A stretch of 64,000 nucleotides of DNA from Owenweeksia sp965229445 (GCA_965229445.1 OZ245876.1:1054001-1118000); one strand, 5' to 3'. Positions 9,280 to 19,500 are shown, counted from the first letter of the stretch. Notes: generated from the letters alone by a model not told the origin. Numbers and translations are program-made.

Positions 9280-9297
9280 AAATAAGGGTAGAAACTC

Positions 9298-10908
9298 TTA
9301 TACCTTGATGGTAGCTTTTGGTGCTCCTGCCAGGATTTCTTCGTTCGCATAATCAGAAAATTTTGAAAAGTTCTGATTAAACTTATTCGCTAATTTCTGT
9401 GCTGTTTGATCGTATTTGTCTTTGTCTTCCCAGGTGTTCTTCGGATTTAATACTTCATCCGGAACATTGGGGCATGATTTAGGCATAGCCAGACCGAAAA
9501 TATCGTGCACTTCAAATTCAGCATCATCAAGATCCCCATTTAAAGCTGCAGTAATCATTGCTCTGGTATATTTTAAGCTCATACGCTTTCCTACGCCGTA
9601 AGGACCTCCAGACCAGCCAGTATTGATCAACCATACATTAACTCCTGCCTTTCTCATTTTTTCGCTAAGCATCTCTGCATAAGCTGTAGGGTGAAGCGGC
9701 ATAAATGGTGCTCCAAAGCAAGCTGAAAATGCAACTACCGGGTCAGTAATACCGGCTTCTGTACCGGCTACTTTGGCAGTATAGCCACTAATAAAGTGGA
9801 ATGCTGCCTGCCCGGGTGTGAGCTTTGAAATAGGAGGTAAAACTCCATAGGCATCACAGGTTAGGAAGAAAATGTTCTTTGGGTTTTTGGCCAGAGATGG
9901 TTCCTGAATGTTATCAATATGATAAATAGGATAACTTACCCGAGTATTTTCAGTAATACTGGAATCCTCAAAATCTACTTCATTACCATCCTTAAAGACC
10001 ACATTTTCAAGAAGTGCTCCCTCTTTTATGGCATGATATATATCGGGTTCCTTTTCTTCACTTAGGTCTATTGCCTTGGCATAGCATCCACCCTCAAAAT
10101 TGAAAATGGTGTCATCGTCTGTCCAGCCATGTTCGTCATCCCCGATCAATTTTCTATTGGGATCAGCTGAGAGGGTAGTTTTACCCGTACCGGATAAACC
10201 AAAGAATAAGGCGGTATCACCAGCTTCGCCAACATTTGCAGAACAGTGCATGCTTAAAACATTGCGTTGATGTGGTAAGATGAAGTTCAGGGCAGAGAAA
10301 ATTCCCTTCTTGATTTCTCCGGTATATCCGGTACCTCCTACCAATGCCATTTGCTTGGTGAAATTGAGAATGGCAAAATTGTGTTGACGCGTTCCATCAA
10401 CTTCAGGGTCTGCCATAAAACCAGGCGCATTTATCACTACCCAGTCTGGTTCAAAGTTTTTCAGCTCTTCTTCCGATGGTCTGATGAACATGTTAAATAC
10501 AAACATGTTAGACCACGGATATTCATTAATAACTCTGATTTTGTATTGATAACGATCGTCAGCGCAAGCATAAACGTCTCGCACGTAAACCTCCTTACCA
10601 GAGAGGTATTCAGCTACTTTTTCATGTAAGCCGTCAAATTTATCAGCATCAAATTTAATGTTGATATCACCCCACCAGACGGCATCCTTGGTAATGCCAT
10701 CGTACACCAGGAATCTGTCTTTAGGAGAACGTCCGGTAAACTCGCCGGTATTAACCGAAATAGCGCCGGAGCTTGATCTTTTAGCCTGACCTTTCTCGAT
10801 TGATATTTCTTCGAGATCGGATGGATTTAGATTCCAAAGTGATTTGGCATCCTTGATCTTATATACGCTAAGATCATCCTTGGCTGGTCTGATTTCTTTC
10901 AAATTCAT
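9298..10908 (-). CDS. pckA: Phosphoenolpyruvate carboxykinase (ATP)
   Basis: Converts oxaloacetate and ATP to phosphoenolpyruvate, CO2 and ADP, the first committed gluconeogenic step. The 536-residue length is standard. Visible motifs are GEFTGRSPKDRFLV (substrate-binding arginine region), MHCSANVGE (metal-binding His), the P-loop GLSGTGKTTLSADP, the metal-binding LIGDDEHGW and NTGWSGGPYGVGKRM near the C-terminus. It has its own terminator and a TAACTTTG box upstream, so it is probably a single-gene unit. Pyruvate carboxylase (52666-56103) supplies its substrate. Confidence 0.98.
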   Translation of the reverse strand: MNLKEIRPAKDDLSVYKIKDAKSLWNLNPSDLEEISIEKGQAKRSSSGAISVNTGEFTGRSPKDRFLVYDGITKDAVWWGDINIKFDADKFDGLHEKVAEYLSGKEVYVRDVYACADDRYQYKIRVINEYPWSNMFVFNMFIRPSEEELKNFEPDWVVINAPGFMADPEVDGTRQHNFAILNFTKQMALVGGTGYTGEIKKGIFSALNFILPHQRNVLSMHCSANVGEAGDTALFFGLSGTGKTTLSADPNRKLIGDDEHGWTDDDTIFNFEGGCYAKAIDLSEEKEPDIYHAIKEGALLENVVFKDGNEVDFEDSSITENTRVSYPIYHIDNIQEPSLAKNPKNIFFLTCDAYGVLPPISKLTPGQAAFHFISGYTAKVAGTEAGITDPVVAFSACFGAPFMPLHPTAYAEMLSEKMRKAGVNVWLINTGWSGGPYGVGKRMSLKYTRAMITAALNGDLDDAEFEVHDIFGLAMPKSCPNVPDEVLNPKNTWEDKDKYDQTAQKLANKFNQNFSKFSDYANEEILAGAPKATIKV

Positions 10909-10945
10909 AATATGAATTTTAGTCGCGATTTAATTAAGATGGGGG

Positions 10946-10953
10946 CAAAGTTA
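10946..10953 (-). promoter_or_regulatory. Possible -7 promoter box of pckA
   Basis: The minus strand reads TAACTTTG, an exact TAnnTTTG match that would give a leader of about 32 nt. A -33 TTG at proper spacing is absent. Confidence 0.35.
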
Positions 10954-11016
10954 GGCCAAAATGCCTACGCTCATTTTGATTTTCGATAAACTTCATCAAC
11001 AACGGGTCGGGGAGAA

Positions 11017-11400
11017 CTATTTAGAGCGAAATGCCGATAAAAGCAGGATCACCCATCCTCCAATCATTAATAATCCTCCTAGCGGAGTTATTGGACCCAA
11101 GAAAGCAAAATCTATCGGAGTTATTTCATTGGTGCTAAGTAGGTAAATACTACCTGAAAATACTAAGGTGCCTATAAACCATAGTATGGATATCCCTTTG
11201 ACCCACTTCAGCTGGTCTCCAGCAATGAATAAAATCATGAGAGCTAAAGCATGCCAGAATTGATATCGTACCCCGGTAGAAAAACTATCTATCCCGTCCT
11301 GACTTATTTTTCCGTCCAGGCCATGGGCACCAAAAGCGCCCAGAACTACACCTGTCAAGCCCAGCAATGCCGCGGCGATCATTGACTGTTTTCTATTCAT
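11017..11400 (-). CDS. DUF423 family inner-membrane protein
   Basis: A small integral membrane protein of 127 residues with about four hydrophobic segments. The N-terminal LLGLTGVVLGAFGAHGL, RYQFWHALAL and FSGSIYLL are hallmarks of the DUF423 (YwdK/YgdD) family, whose function is unknown. Its start overlaps the end of the upstream DUF4476 gene by 8 bp (11393-11400), so the two are likely translated from one message. Confidence 0.88.
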   Translation of the reverse strand: MNRKQSMIAAALLGLTGVVLGAFGAHGLDGKISQDGIDSFSTGVRYQFWHALALMILFIAGDQLKWVKGISILWFIGTLVFSGSIYLLSTNEITPIDFAFLGPITPLGGLLMIGGWVILLLSAFRSK

Positions 11401-12313
11401 TTAAAAAAAGTATGAACTGACTCTTAGATATCTCATATTCAAATAACTTCGAGAGCTCTGCTAAATTTTCGGGGTCAATAACCCTATCATAAGCCGATTT
11501 GGTAAGCTGCATTTTACTTTGGTCATATTTTAACTGCTCGAGCATTTTTCCCAGTTGACCAGCAGTAATTTGGTTGTTGGTCAAATAGTTTTCGCAAACA
11601 CTCAATCTTTCGAATTCAAACTCCTGCACCGTCAATTCCTTATAAAATGATGGAAACAATGCTGTGGTAGCGGACTGCACCGAAGTAGCCGAACTATCCG
11701 ATCGTCCAAGATCATCCGTCGCATTACCGGTTATCGCGGTGTCAACAGAACTCAAGCTGTCTTTTACCGTGGAACTGTTTGAAATTATCGGGGTGGCAGC
11801 CACAGCTTGGATTTTTGTCTGGGCTGTGTCCTCGATACTTGAAGTGGTGTCGGTCTCTACAAGCCTTGCCTGACTAGCCACTACCACGCTATCTATAGAC
11901 TCCGATTCATTAATGTTTGATGCCGCAGCAATAACTTCAGGGGAAGAGATCATCGGCCACTTCAGGTCTTTAGATATTGTAGCGAGATGAGCATTGGAAG
12001 GCAGTTTTGACTGTAAGCCACGATATCGCAGTCTAAGCTTACCATGAAAATCGGTGGTCACCACATATTTATGAATACCTTTTTCACGCAGTTGAATTTT
12101 TTTATTGATCTCATTCGCTCCTTGTCTTATACTAATATCATAAGTGGAGGTATCAAAGTCAGTGATGACTATTGTTTGTTGCTTGCTTTCGTTTTGTAGG
12201 AAGCCATTGATGCCTAAAATGAAGCCATCTGAGACTTCATCTTCAAATACAATCTTTACTTGTGCCTGTAGCATGGTGACGCTAAAGAGCGCTATCAACA
12301 GGAGGAGCTTCAT
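11393..12313 (-). CDS. Exported DUF4476 domain protein
   Basis: A 306-residue protein with a signal peptide (MKLLLLIALFSVTMLQAQ). Residues ~20-110 may form a beta-rich domain, ~120-215 is a serine/threonine/aspartate-rich linker, and the last ~80 residues (LTVQEFEFERLSVCENY onward, with YDQSKMQLTKSAYDRVID) match the helical DUF4476 domain. This domain is common in Bacteroidota envelope proteins and has no assigned activity. It is probably periplasmic or surface-bound. It is transcribed from a promoter region shared with the divergent saccharopine dehydrogenase-like gene. Confidence 0.8.
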   Translation of the reverse strand: MKLLLLIALFSVTMLQAQVKIVFEDEVSDGFILGINGFLQNESKQQTIVITDFDTSTYDISIRQGANEINKKIQLREKGIHKYVVTTDFHGKLRLRYRGLQSKLPSNAHLATISKDLKWPMISSPEVIAAASNINESESIDSVVVASQARLVETDTTSSIEDTAQTKIQAVAATPIISNSSTVKDSLSSVDTAITGNATDDLGRSDSSATSVQSATTALFPSFYKELTVQEFEFERLSVCENYLTNNQITAGQLGKMLEQLKYDQSKMQLTKSAYDRVIDPENLAELSKLFEYEISKSQFILFLNE

Positions 12314-12333
12314 GCCTTCATTTTGTGAATAAA

Positions 12334-12341
12334 CAAAGGTA
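12334..12341 (-). promoter_or_regulatory. Possible -7 box of the DUF4476 gene
   Basis: The minus strand reads TACCTTTG, an exact TAnnTTTG match 20 bases before the start codon. The -33 TTG is not at consensus spacing. It faces away from the promoter at 12360-12389. Confidence 0.35.
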
Positions 12342-12359
12342 GCCTTTCTTAAAGTTTGC

Positions 12360-12389
12360 TTGACAGGGAGAGGGGGAATTCTAAATTTG
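12360..12389 (+). promoter_or_regulatory. Consensus Bacteroidota promoter of the saccharopine dehydrogenase-like gene
   Basis: TTG (12360-12362), a 19-bp spacer and TAAATTTG (12382-12389) match the -33/-7 consensus exactly. The ATG at 12397 starts only 8 bases after the -7 box, so the mRNA is predicted to be leaderless or nearly so. Confidence 0.7.
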
Positions 12390-12396
12390 TGGCCCT

Positions 12397-13743
12397 ATGA
12401 AAAAGATACTTCTAATTGGGGCTGGTCGCTCCACCTATAGTTTGGTAAAGTACCTGCAGGAACACGCTCTGGAATTTGATTGGGAGTTGTGTATTGCAGA
12501 TCGCGATAAAGATCTTTCCAGTGAGAGAGCGGGAGGTCATGAGAGAACTACGGCCATATCCTTGGATATCAACAATGATGGAGAGAGGCAGCATCAAATA
12601 CAAAAACATGATTTGGTGATTAGCATGCTGCCTGCGCATATGCATATAAAGGTGGCCAAAGATTGCATTTCATTCGGGAAGCATATGGTTACTGCTTCTT
12701 ACATTTCTCCAGAGATGAAGGAACTAAATGATGCCGCGGTAAAAGCCGGTGTTATTATGATCAATGAAATTGGTGTGGATCCTGGAATAGACCACCTAAG
12801 CGCCATGAAAGTGTTGGATCAAATAAGAGCTGAAGGAGGGAAGATGCTGCTATTTGAAAGTTTCACGGGTGGTTTGGTAGCCCCAGAAAGTGATAATAAT
12901 CCCTGGCATTACAAATTCACCTGGAATCCACGTAATGTGGTATTGGCAGGAGCGGGAGGAGCGGTAAAGTTCAGACAGGAGGGAAAGTATAAATATATCC
13001 CCTATCATCAATTATTTAGAAGGACTGAGATCATCGAAATTGAAGGTTTCGGACGTTTTGAAGGCTATGCCAACAGAGATTCTCTGAATTACCGACGAAC
13101 CTATGGTATAGAAGAGATCCCGACCATATATCGGGGTACCCTTCGCAGACCAGGTTTCTGCAGAGCCTGGGATGTATTTGTTAAGCTGGGTATGACGGAC
13201 GATAGCTATACTCTGGAGAACTCGGAGGAAATGACCTATAGAGATTTTACCAACACCTTCCTGGCCTTTAACAAGACAGATTCTGTTGAGCTGAAACTCA
13301 TGCACTACTTGAACATTCCTCAGGATTCGGAATTGATGGAAAAATTGCAATGGACGGGCATTTTTGACCACACTGTAATTGGTTTGCCAAATGCTTCACC
13401 AGCGCAAATTTTACAACATATTTTGGAGCAGAAGTGGACACTTGAAGAAGACGACCGTGACATGATTGTGATGTATCACAAATTTGGCTACGAGCTAGAT
13501 GGAGAAAAGAAGATGAAAGAATCTTATATGGTAACCAAGGGTAAAAACAGTATTGAAACGGCAATGGCTAGAACCGTAGGCTTACCGGTTGCGATCGCTA
13601 CTCACAACATCTTAAACGGAAAAATTCGTACCCCGGGCGTTCAGATTCCAATTACACCGGAGATCTATAATCCAATGCTTGAAGAGTTGGAAGAATACGA
13701 CGTGAAGTTTGTAGAGAAGGAAGTGCCGTTTAACGGATATTGA
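12397..13743 (+). CDS. Saccharopine dehydrogenase-like oxidoreductase
   Basis: NAD(P)-dependent oxidoreductase of 448 residues. KKILLIGAGRSTYSLVKYL at the N-terminus is a Rossmann dinucleotide fold. VISMLPAHMH, INEIGVDPGIDHLSAM and FTGGLVAPESDNNPWHYKF match the saccharopine dehydrogenase/LYS9-like family, with the C-terminal substrate domain from about residue 130. The family makes or cleaves saccharopine or related polyamine imines. Lysine breakdown is the most common role in Bacteroidota, but no other lysine gene lies nearby, so the substrate is open. It starts right behind a strong consensus promoter. Confidence 0.85.
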   Translation: MKKILLIGAGRSTYSLVKYLQEHALEFDWELCIADRDKDLSSERAGGHERTTAISLDINNDGERQHQIQKHDLVISMLPAHMHIKVAKDCISFGKHMVTASYISPEMKELNDAAVKAGVIMINEIGVDPGIDHLSAMKVLDQIRAEGGKMLLFESFTGGLVAPESDNNPWHYKFTWNPRNVVLAGAGGAVKFRQEGKYKYIPYHQLFRRTEIIEIEGFGRFEGYANRDSLNYRRTYGIEEIPTIYRGTLRRPGFCRAWDVFVKLGMTDDSYTLENSEEMTYRDFTNTFLAFNKTDSVELKLMHYLNIPQDSELMEKLQWTGIFDHTVIGLPNASPAQILQHILEQKWTLEEDDRDMIVMYHKFGYELDGEKKMKESYMVTKGKNSIETAMARTVGLPVAIATHNILNGKIRTPGVQIPITPEIYNPMLEELEEYDVKFVEKEVPFNGY

Positions 13744-13779
13744 TTGGTATTATTCAGCGGGTTAGCTTACTTTCGAACG

Positions 13780-14346
13780 ATGTATCTCATCGTTGACGAC
13801 GAAAGACTGGCCTGCCTTCGCCTAAAATCTCTGCTGTCCGAACTTTATATCGATGACAGTACAATAGTCTATTGCACTAATCCTTTTCTGGCGTTAGACA
13901 AGATCAGAGAGACTTCCTTTGAATTGATTTTCCTGGATATTGATATGCCGGGGATGGATGGGTTTGAACTATGGGAGGAGCTGAATCAATATTCCTTCCA
14001 TGGCAAGGTTGTTTGCACTACGGTACATGATGATTATATTCTGAAAGCACTGCGCCATCACGCCCTGGACTACCTCATGAAGCCGGTTGATATTGATGAA
14101 TTACGAGCGGCTTTAGATCGGCTTCGAAGTTCTCAAGAAATTCCGGTAAAAGACTTTGGTAAGCTTGGAAGCTATGGTTTAAGCCGGCGTCAAATTGAGA
14201 TTGCCCAGCGCATCTTTCTGGGTAAGACTAGCGCCGAGATTGCCGAAGAACTCTTTTTGAGCAAGCATACGGTGGATACTCACCGTCGTAATATTTTACG
14301 CCTTACCGGCTGCGGCAACACCACAGAGCTCTTTAAGTTACTTTAA
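13780..14346 (+). CDS. Response regulator, REC domain plus LuxR-type HTH
   Basis: Two-component output protein of 188 residues. The frame is open from a TTG at 13744, but the ATG at 13780 begins exactly at the receiver fold (MYLIVDDERLACLRLK) and is preferred. Asp53 in FLDIDMPGMDG is the likely phosphoacceptor; ALDYLMKPVDIDEL closes the receiver. Residues ~130-188 (YGLSRRQIEIAQRIFLGKTS, then HTVDTHRRNIL) are a LuxR-type helix-turn-helix. The receiver resembles those of LytR/AgrA-type regulators, which normally carry a LytTR output domain, so this looks like a domain swap. Its stop codon is followed at once, in the same frame, by the kinase gene. Confidence 0.9.
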   Translation: MYLIVDDERLACLRLKSLLSELYIDDSTIVYCTNPFLALDKIRETSFELIFLDIDMPGMDGFELWEELNQYSFHGKVVCTTVHDDYILKALRHHALDYLMKPVDIDELRAALDRLRSSQEIPVKDFGKLGSYGLSRRQIEIAQRIFLGKTSAEIAEELFLSKHTVDTHRRNILRLTGCGNTTELFKLL

Positions 14347-16362
14347 TTGAAAAAAGGCAACTGGCTCATACCGATATTTTTTACCCTTTTGATTGGGATG
14401 CTTTTTATTCTTAGTATTCCATTGGAATTTGACAGATATCAAATACTCCCACTGCGCAAATTTGATAACCAAACAGGATCCAGCTACGAATTTGCGGATA
14501 TCAACGGTGACGGAAATGATGATTTGGTAGAATGCGGTGGTAAAGATGGATTTGGTCTAAAACGAAATGCATTTGTAGTGAGGTCGATCGATAATCATCA
14601 TTTATTCACCATAGACCAGATAAATCTGAAAGAACTACCCGTAAGTAACAGGCATATTGCAGTATCCAATTATGACCATGATCGCTATGAAGAAATTCTC
14701 GTGCTCAGCGCGCATGAGAACCGGGTACATCTTTTAATTTTTGAAGGTCCTGATATAAGTGAACCGGTTTGGGAAATTGATCTTGACAGCCTGGGTAGGG
14801 AGAGAGACGGCAAAGCCGTTGTCAACCTTTCCTGCCGTTTGGAACGAGATATAAATAATGATGGGTATGATGAGGTTTTTATTTGGGTAAGCGTTGGGTT
14901 CCCAATGTATCCGCGTCGGCTCTACCGGCTGGATATTTATAATAGGGAAGTCTTAAGAGGACCGGTTACTTCTGCGGGATTTAATATTGACCCACAATAT
15001 TGCCTGCACCAAAACCTTTTTACTGGAAATAGTATGTCACCGGATAATCATAAGGATTACATGGATTTACCTTATCCTGATAATTACAATTACATCTACG
15101 TATTGAATGAAGATCTGAGACTTCTTTTTGAACCAATAAGGGCCAATGATTACCCGGGTATTTGTTTCAATCTATTGTTGAATGATTTCCTGTACTCCTT
15201 GATAACATCAGATAGTACCGGTTCAATAATGCAAAAAAGAGATGTAAAGAGCGGGCAACTGATTCAAGAGAGAACACTGAATTTTGTTGCTCGTAAAATG
15301 TGCGTAATAGACTCAGCAATAGCCTTACTGACTGATCAGGCAGTTCATTTTTTGGATAAGGATCTCACGGAGTTTAATAGTTTAACGCATAAGAACCTGA
15401 CATTCAAACTACTAAAACGTGATCTCAATGCTGATGGTAAACCTGAATTTGTCAATCAATCATGGCTATCAGGTCAAGCTCATGTTTTCAGTTCCGAGCT
15501 GAATGACCCGGTAGAGTTTGCGGTATCTGACCGGAGAGGAATTTCCGAGTTTTTACTTTATGATACCAGAGATAACGGACGTGAATTTGTAATACATCAG
15601 GACGATCAGTTGCACTTTTATAAGTATTACCATAACCAATGGTATTGGCTGCGCTGGCCATATTACTTAATGATATTTGGAGTTTCAGGGCTAGTGTCCA
15701 CGTTCTTGTTCCGCAGGTTTCAACGCAACATCGAGCAACGCTTTGAGCAGGAAAGGAGACTGAATCAGTTACAACTACTTTCAATTAAGAACCAGGTAGA
15801 TCCCCACTTTACCCTCAATGCCTTGAACTCCATAGACTGGATGTACCGCAACAATGAGTCACAGAAGGCGTCCAATTTCATGGGTAAGCTAAGCAGATTG
15901 ATGCATCAAACAGTCACCGACTCTGACCAGTTTAGCATTAGCCTGTATGAGGAGCTGAATTTCTGCCGCAATTTCTGCGAACTGGAGAAACTGCGGGATA
16001 CTGATTTTGATTATGAGATCAAGGTAGCTGAAGACCTCGACGCTTTTGAAGTGGAGGTGCCCAAGCAGATGATTTTCACCCACGTGGAGAATGCCATTAA
16101 GCATGGGTTGCGACCCAAGAAGGGAGATAAGCGACTATGGATAGAGGTGACCGCTTCCGAACGTGGTATCACTATCCGGGTGGAGGACAATGGGGTTGGC
16201 TTCCAGGAGCAAAAGGAGACTTCCGGTACGCGAAAGGGTTTGAAGATTATGGAGGAGATGGCAGAGTTGTACGAGAAAATAAGGGATTCAAAGGTATCTT
16301 ATCAACTAAGTTCAACTGGTGTGAAGGGAACCTTGTTTATCATAATTATTGAGTATAAATAG
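14347..16362 (+). CDS. LytS-type sensor histidine kinase with FG-GAP-like periplasmic domain
   Basis: Membrane sensor kinase of 671 residues. The TTG at 14347 is the only start that preserves the first membrane segment (WLIPIFFTLLIGMLFILSI, ~6-24). The next ATG (14398) would cut it in half. Residues ~30-430 face the periplasm and contain Asp/Asn-rich turns such as DINGDGNDD, DINNDGYDE and DLNADGKPE, typical of FG-GAP/VCBS beta-propeller blades. A second membrane helix lies near 437-456 and a short coiled coil follows. The His_kinase (PF06580) domain has NQVDPHFTLNALNS with phosphoacceptor His487, then HATPase with NAIKHG and VEDNGVGF. It presumably phosphorylates the preceding regulator. The periplasmic ligand is unknown. 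Confidence 0.88.
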   Translation: MKKGNWLIPIFFTLLIGMLFILSIPLEFDRYQILPLRKFDNQTGSSYEFADINGDGNDDLVECGGKDGFGLKRNAFVVRSIDNHHLFTIDQINLKELPVSNRHIAVSNYDHDRYEEILVLSAHENRVHLLIFEGPDISEPVWEIDLDSLGRERDGKAVVNLSCRLERDINNDGYDEVFIWVSVGFPMYPRRLYRLDIYNREVLRGPVTSAGFNIDPQYCLHQNLFTGNSMSPDNHKDYMDLPYPDNYNYIYVLNEDLRLLFEPIRANDYPGICFNLLLNDFLYSLITSDSTGSIMQKRDVKSGQLIQERTLNFVARKMCVIDSAIALLTDQAVHFLDKDLTEFNSLTHKNLTFKLLKRDLNADGKPEFVNQSWLSGQAHVFSSELNDPVEFAVSDRRGISEFLLYDTRDNGREFVIHQDDQLHFYKYYHNQWYWLRWPYYLMIFGVSGLVSTFLFRRFQRNIEQRFEQERRLNQLQLLSIKNQVDPHFTLNALNSIDWMYRNNESQKASNFMGKLSRLMHQTVTDSDQFSISLYEELNFCRNFCELEKLRDTDFDYEIKVAEDLDAFEVEVPKQMIFTHVENAIKHGLRPKKGDKRLWIEVTASERGITIRVEDNGVGFQEQKETSGTRKGLKIMEEMAELYEKIRDSKVSYQLSSTGVKGTLFIIIIEYK

Positions 16363-16537
16363 ATTGTAAAGTTCCTCTACTTCAAAGCGATAATAAATTG
16401 TAGTTTCTATTAATGAATCCTCGTCTAGAATAGTTCTTAATTAGATACAATTAATCAACTTCAGTTATAATACTCATAAATGAGTATTGCATCTACAGAA
16501 AAGTAACTTTTACTTGGACGCATAAAATTTACCAGCT

Positions 16538-19500
16538 ATGAAGTTACCAACCTTAACAATCGCAATGTTCATTATATCTTTCATGCTTAATGCCCAGCCG
16601 GACCTTGAGGTATTGGGAGGTAGTGTTGGTCCCACTACCGTGACTCCTGGGGGATCGTTTAATGTTGGAAGAACTATCTTAAATAGTGGAACATCAGGTG
16701 CTACATCAAGTAAAACTGGGTTTTACCTTTCTACGAATCAAATATGGAGTACGGCAGATATTTTTCTTGCACATGATAATATCACATATCTTGGATCAGG
16801 AAGTACCGATTATAGTTATGGCTCTATTCCAATTCCGGCTAGCGTTGCTCCAGGGCAGTATTATCTTTTTATTGTAGCAGATTATCTAAATAATGTAAGT
16901 GAAAGCAATGAAAGCAACAATACTTATAATTTCTCCGGACAAATTACTGTTAATGCTCTAAACCCCTGCAATAGTATTATTTCAATAAATGCTTGTGGTT
17001 TGCTAAATGCTCAAACTTTTAGCACTAGTGGAACAGGTAACTGGTATACATCGGCTACTAATCCTTGTGGTTTTTTTAGTTCCCCGGGTAAAGAGCAAAT
17101 ATACAGCTTCACAGCTCCAGTTACAGGTACTTATTCCTTATCTGTGAATGTGCCGTCAGGTAATACGTGGGTTGATTATTTCTGGAAATCAGGATCTTGT
17201 AGCAGTAGCGGCTGGAACTGCATCGTTCCAGCCGGAATTAATTCTGGTGGCACCTATGGTCAGATGAGCTGGACCGCCGGTACAACCTATTATATAATGT
17301 TGGATAATTCGACTACTTCAACTACTAATACCCACACATTCTGGATAAATTGTCCTCAGTTGGGACCTGATCTAGACATTCCAGCTTGTAGTGTAAGTTC
17401 AACCTCAGTTCAAGCGGGTGGAACCATCACAGGCACAGCGGTAGTAAGGAACAATGGGAATTCCACATCTGGGCAAAGTTCTACTCTCGCTTATTACCTT
17501 TCTACAAACTGTGTGTTAGATGCTTCCGACATTCGATTGAACACCGATAATACATCAATTCTTTCACCCGGGAACACGGACACCGACTCAGACCCCTTGA
17601 CTATTCCTGGAATTACGCCAGCAGGGACATATTATATTCTATTTAAAGCCGACGACTCCAATGTTATTTCCGAGACTGATGAAAACAATAATACGTGTTG
17701 TAAGCAAATTACGGTAACACCCTGCTCAGCACCATCTCAGCCTGGGGCTATCTCGGGGGCTTCAACCTCATGTTCTGGTACTAACCAAAGCTACTCCATT
17801 TCCGGTGTATCTGGTGCAACTAGTTATACTTGGAAATTCAAAGGTCTAACTCTCACTGGTAGCGGCACAAGTATTTCCTTTTCACCCATCAGCAGTGGTA
17901 CATTATCCGTCGAAGCTGTAAACTCCTGTGGTACAAGTACTGCTAGAACCAAGTACATTTCCGTTTCTTCGGCACCAGCTCAACCCGGACCCATCACCGG
18001 TAGCACTACAGTGTGTACCGGAACAAACCAAAGCTACTCCATTTCCAGTGTATCTGGTGCAACTAGTTATACTTGGAAATTCAAAGGTCTAACTCTTACT
18101 GGTAGCGGCACAAGTATTTCCTTTTCACCCATCAGCAGTGGTACATTAACTGTCGAAGCTGTAAACTCCTGTGGTACAAGTACTGCTAGAACCAAGTACA
18201 TTTCCGTTTCTTCGGCACCAGCTCAACCCGGACCCATCGCCGGTAGCACTACAGTGTGTGCCGGAACAAACCAAAGCTATTCCATTCCATCGGTGTCTGG
18301 GGCGACCAGCTATAGTTGGTCATTCAGTGGAGGTGGTAGCCCTTCTGGTAGTGGCACGAGCGTCTCTTTTTCACCCACCAGTAGTGGCACACTCACTGTC
18401 TATGCCATCAATAGCTGCGGGCAGAGTGTAGCTGCAACCATTGCGATCAATGTAATAACTGTACCCGCACAACCTGGGCCTATCACCGGTAGCACTACTG
18501 TATGTTCCGGAACAAACCAAACCTATTCCATTCCATCGGTTTCTGGAGCTACTAGTTATAGTTGGTCATTCAGCGGAGGTGGTAGCCCAACTGGTAGTGG
18601 TACGAGTGTCTCTTTTTCACCCACGAGCAGTGGCACACTCACTGTCTATGCCATCAATAGCTGCGGGCAAAGTGTAGCTGCAACAATTGCGATCAATGTA
18701 ATAACTGTACCCGCACAACCTGGGCCTATCACCGGTAGTACTACTGTATGTTCCGGAACAAACCAAACCTATTCCATTCCATCGGTGTCTGGAGCTACCA
18801 GTTATAGTTGGTCCTTTAGTGGAGGTGGTAGCCCAACTGGTAGTGGCACGAGCGTCTCTTTTTCACCCACCAGTAGTGGCACACTCACTGTCTATGCTAT
18901 CAATAGCTGCGGGCAGAGTGTAGCTGCAACCATTGCGATCAATGTAATAACTGTACCCGCACAACCTGGGCCTATCACCGGTAGCACTACTGTATGTTCC
19001 GGAACAAACCAAACCTATTCCATTCCATCGGTTTCTGGAGCTACTAGTTATAGTTGGTCATTCAGCGGAGGTGGTAGCCCAACTGGTAGTGGTACGAGTG
19101 TCTCTTTTTCACCCACGAGCAGTGGCACACTCACTGTCTATGCCATCAATAGCTGCGGGCAAAGTGTAGCTGCAACTATTGCGATCAATGTAATAACTGT
19201 ACCCGCACAACCTGGACCCATCACCGGCAGCACTACAGTGTGTGACGGAGTAAATCAAGTCTATTCCATTCCATCGGTTTCTGGGGTGACCAGTTATAGT
19301 TGGTCCTTTAGTGGAGGTGGTAGCCCAACTGGTAGTGGCACGAGCGTCTCTTTTTCACCCACCAGTAGTGGCACACTCACTGTCTATGCTATCAATAGTT
19401 GTGGACAGAGTGTTGCTGCAACTTTAGCAATTACGGTGATGCCACTTCCAAATAAACCGTCAACAATATCAGGTAAGAACAATGTGATGGCAAATGCCAC

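Noticed and set aside
13744..13779. TTG at 13744 as start of the response regulator
   Set aside because: It directly follows the stop of the previous gene and adds 12 residues before the receiver fold; the ATG at 13780 starts exactly at the fold.
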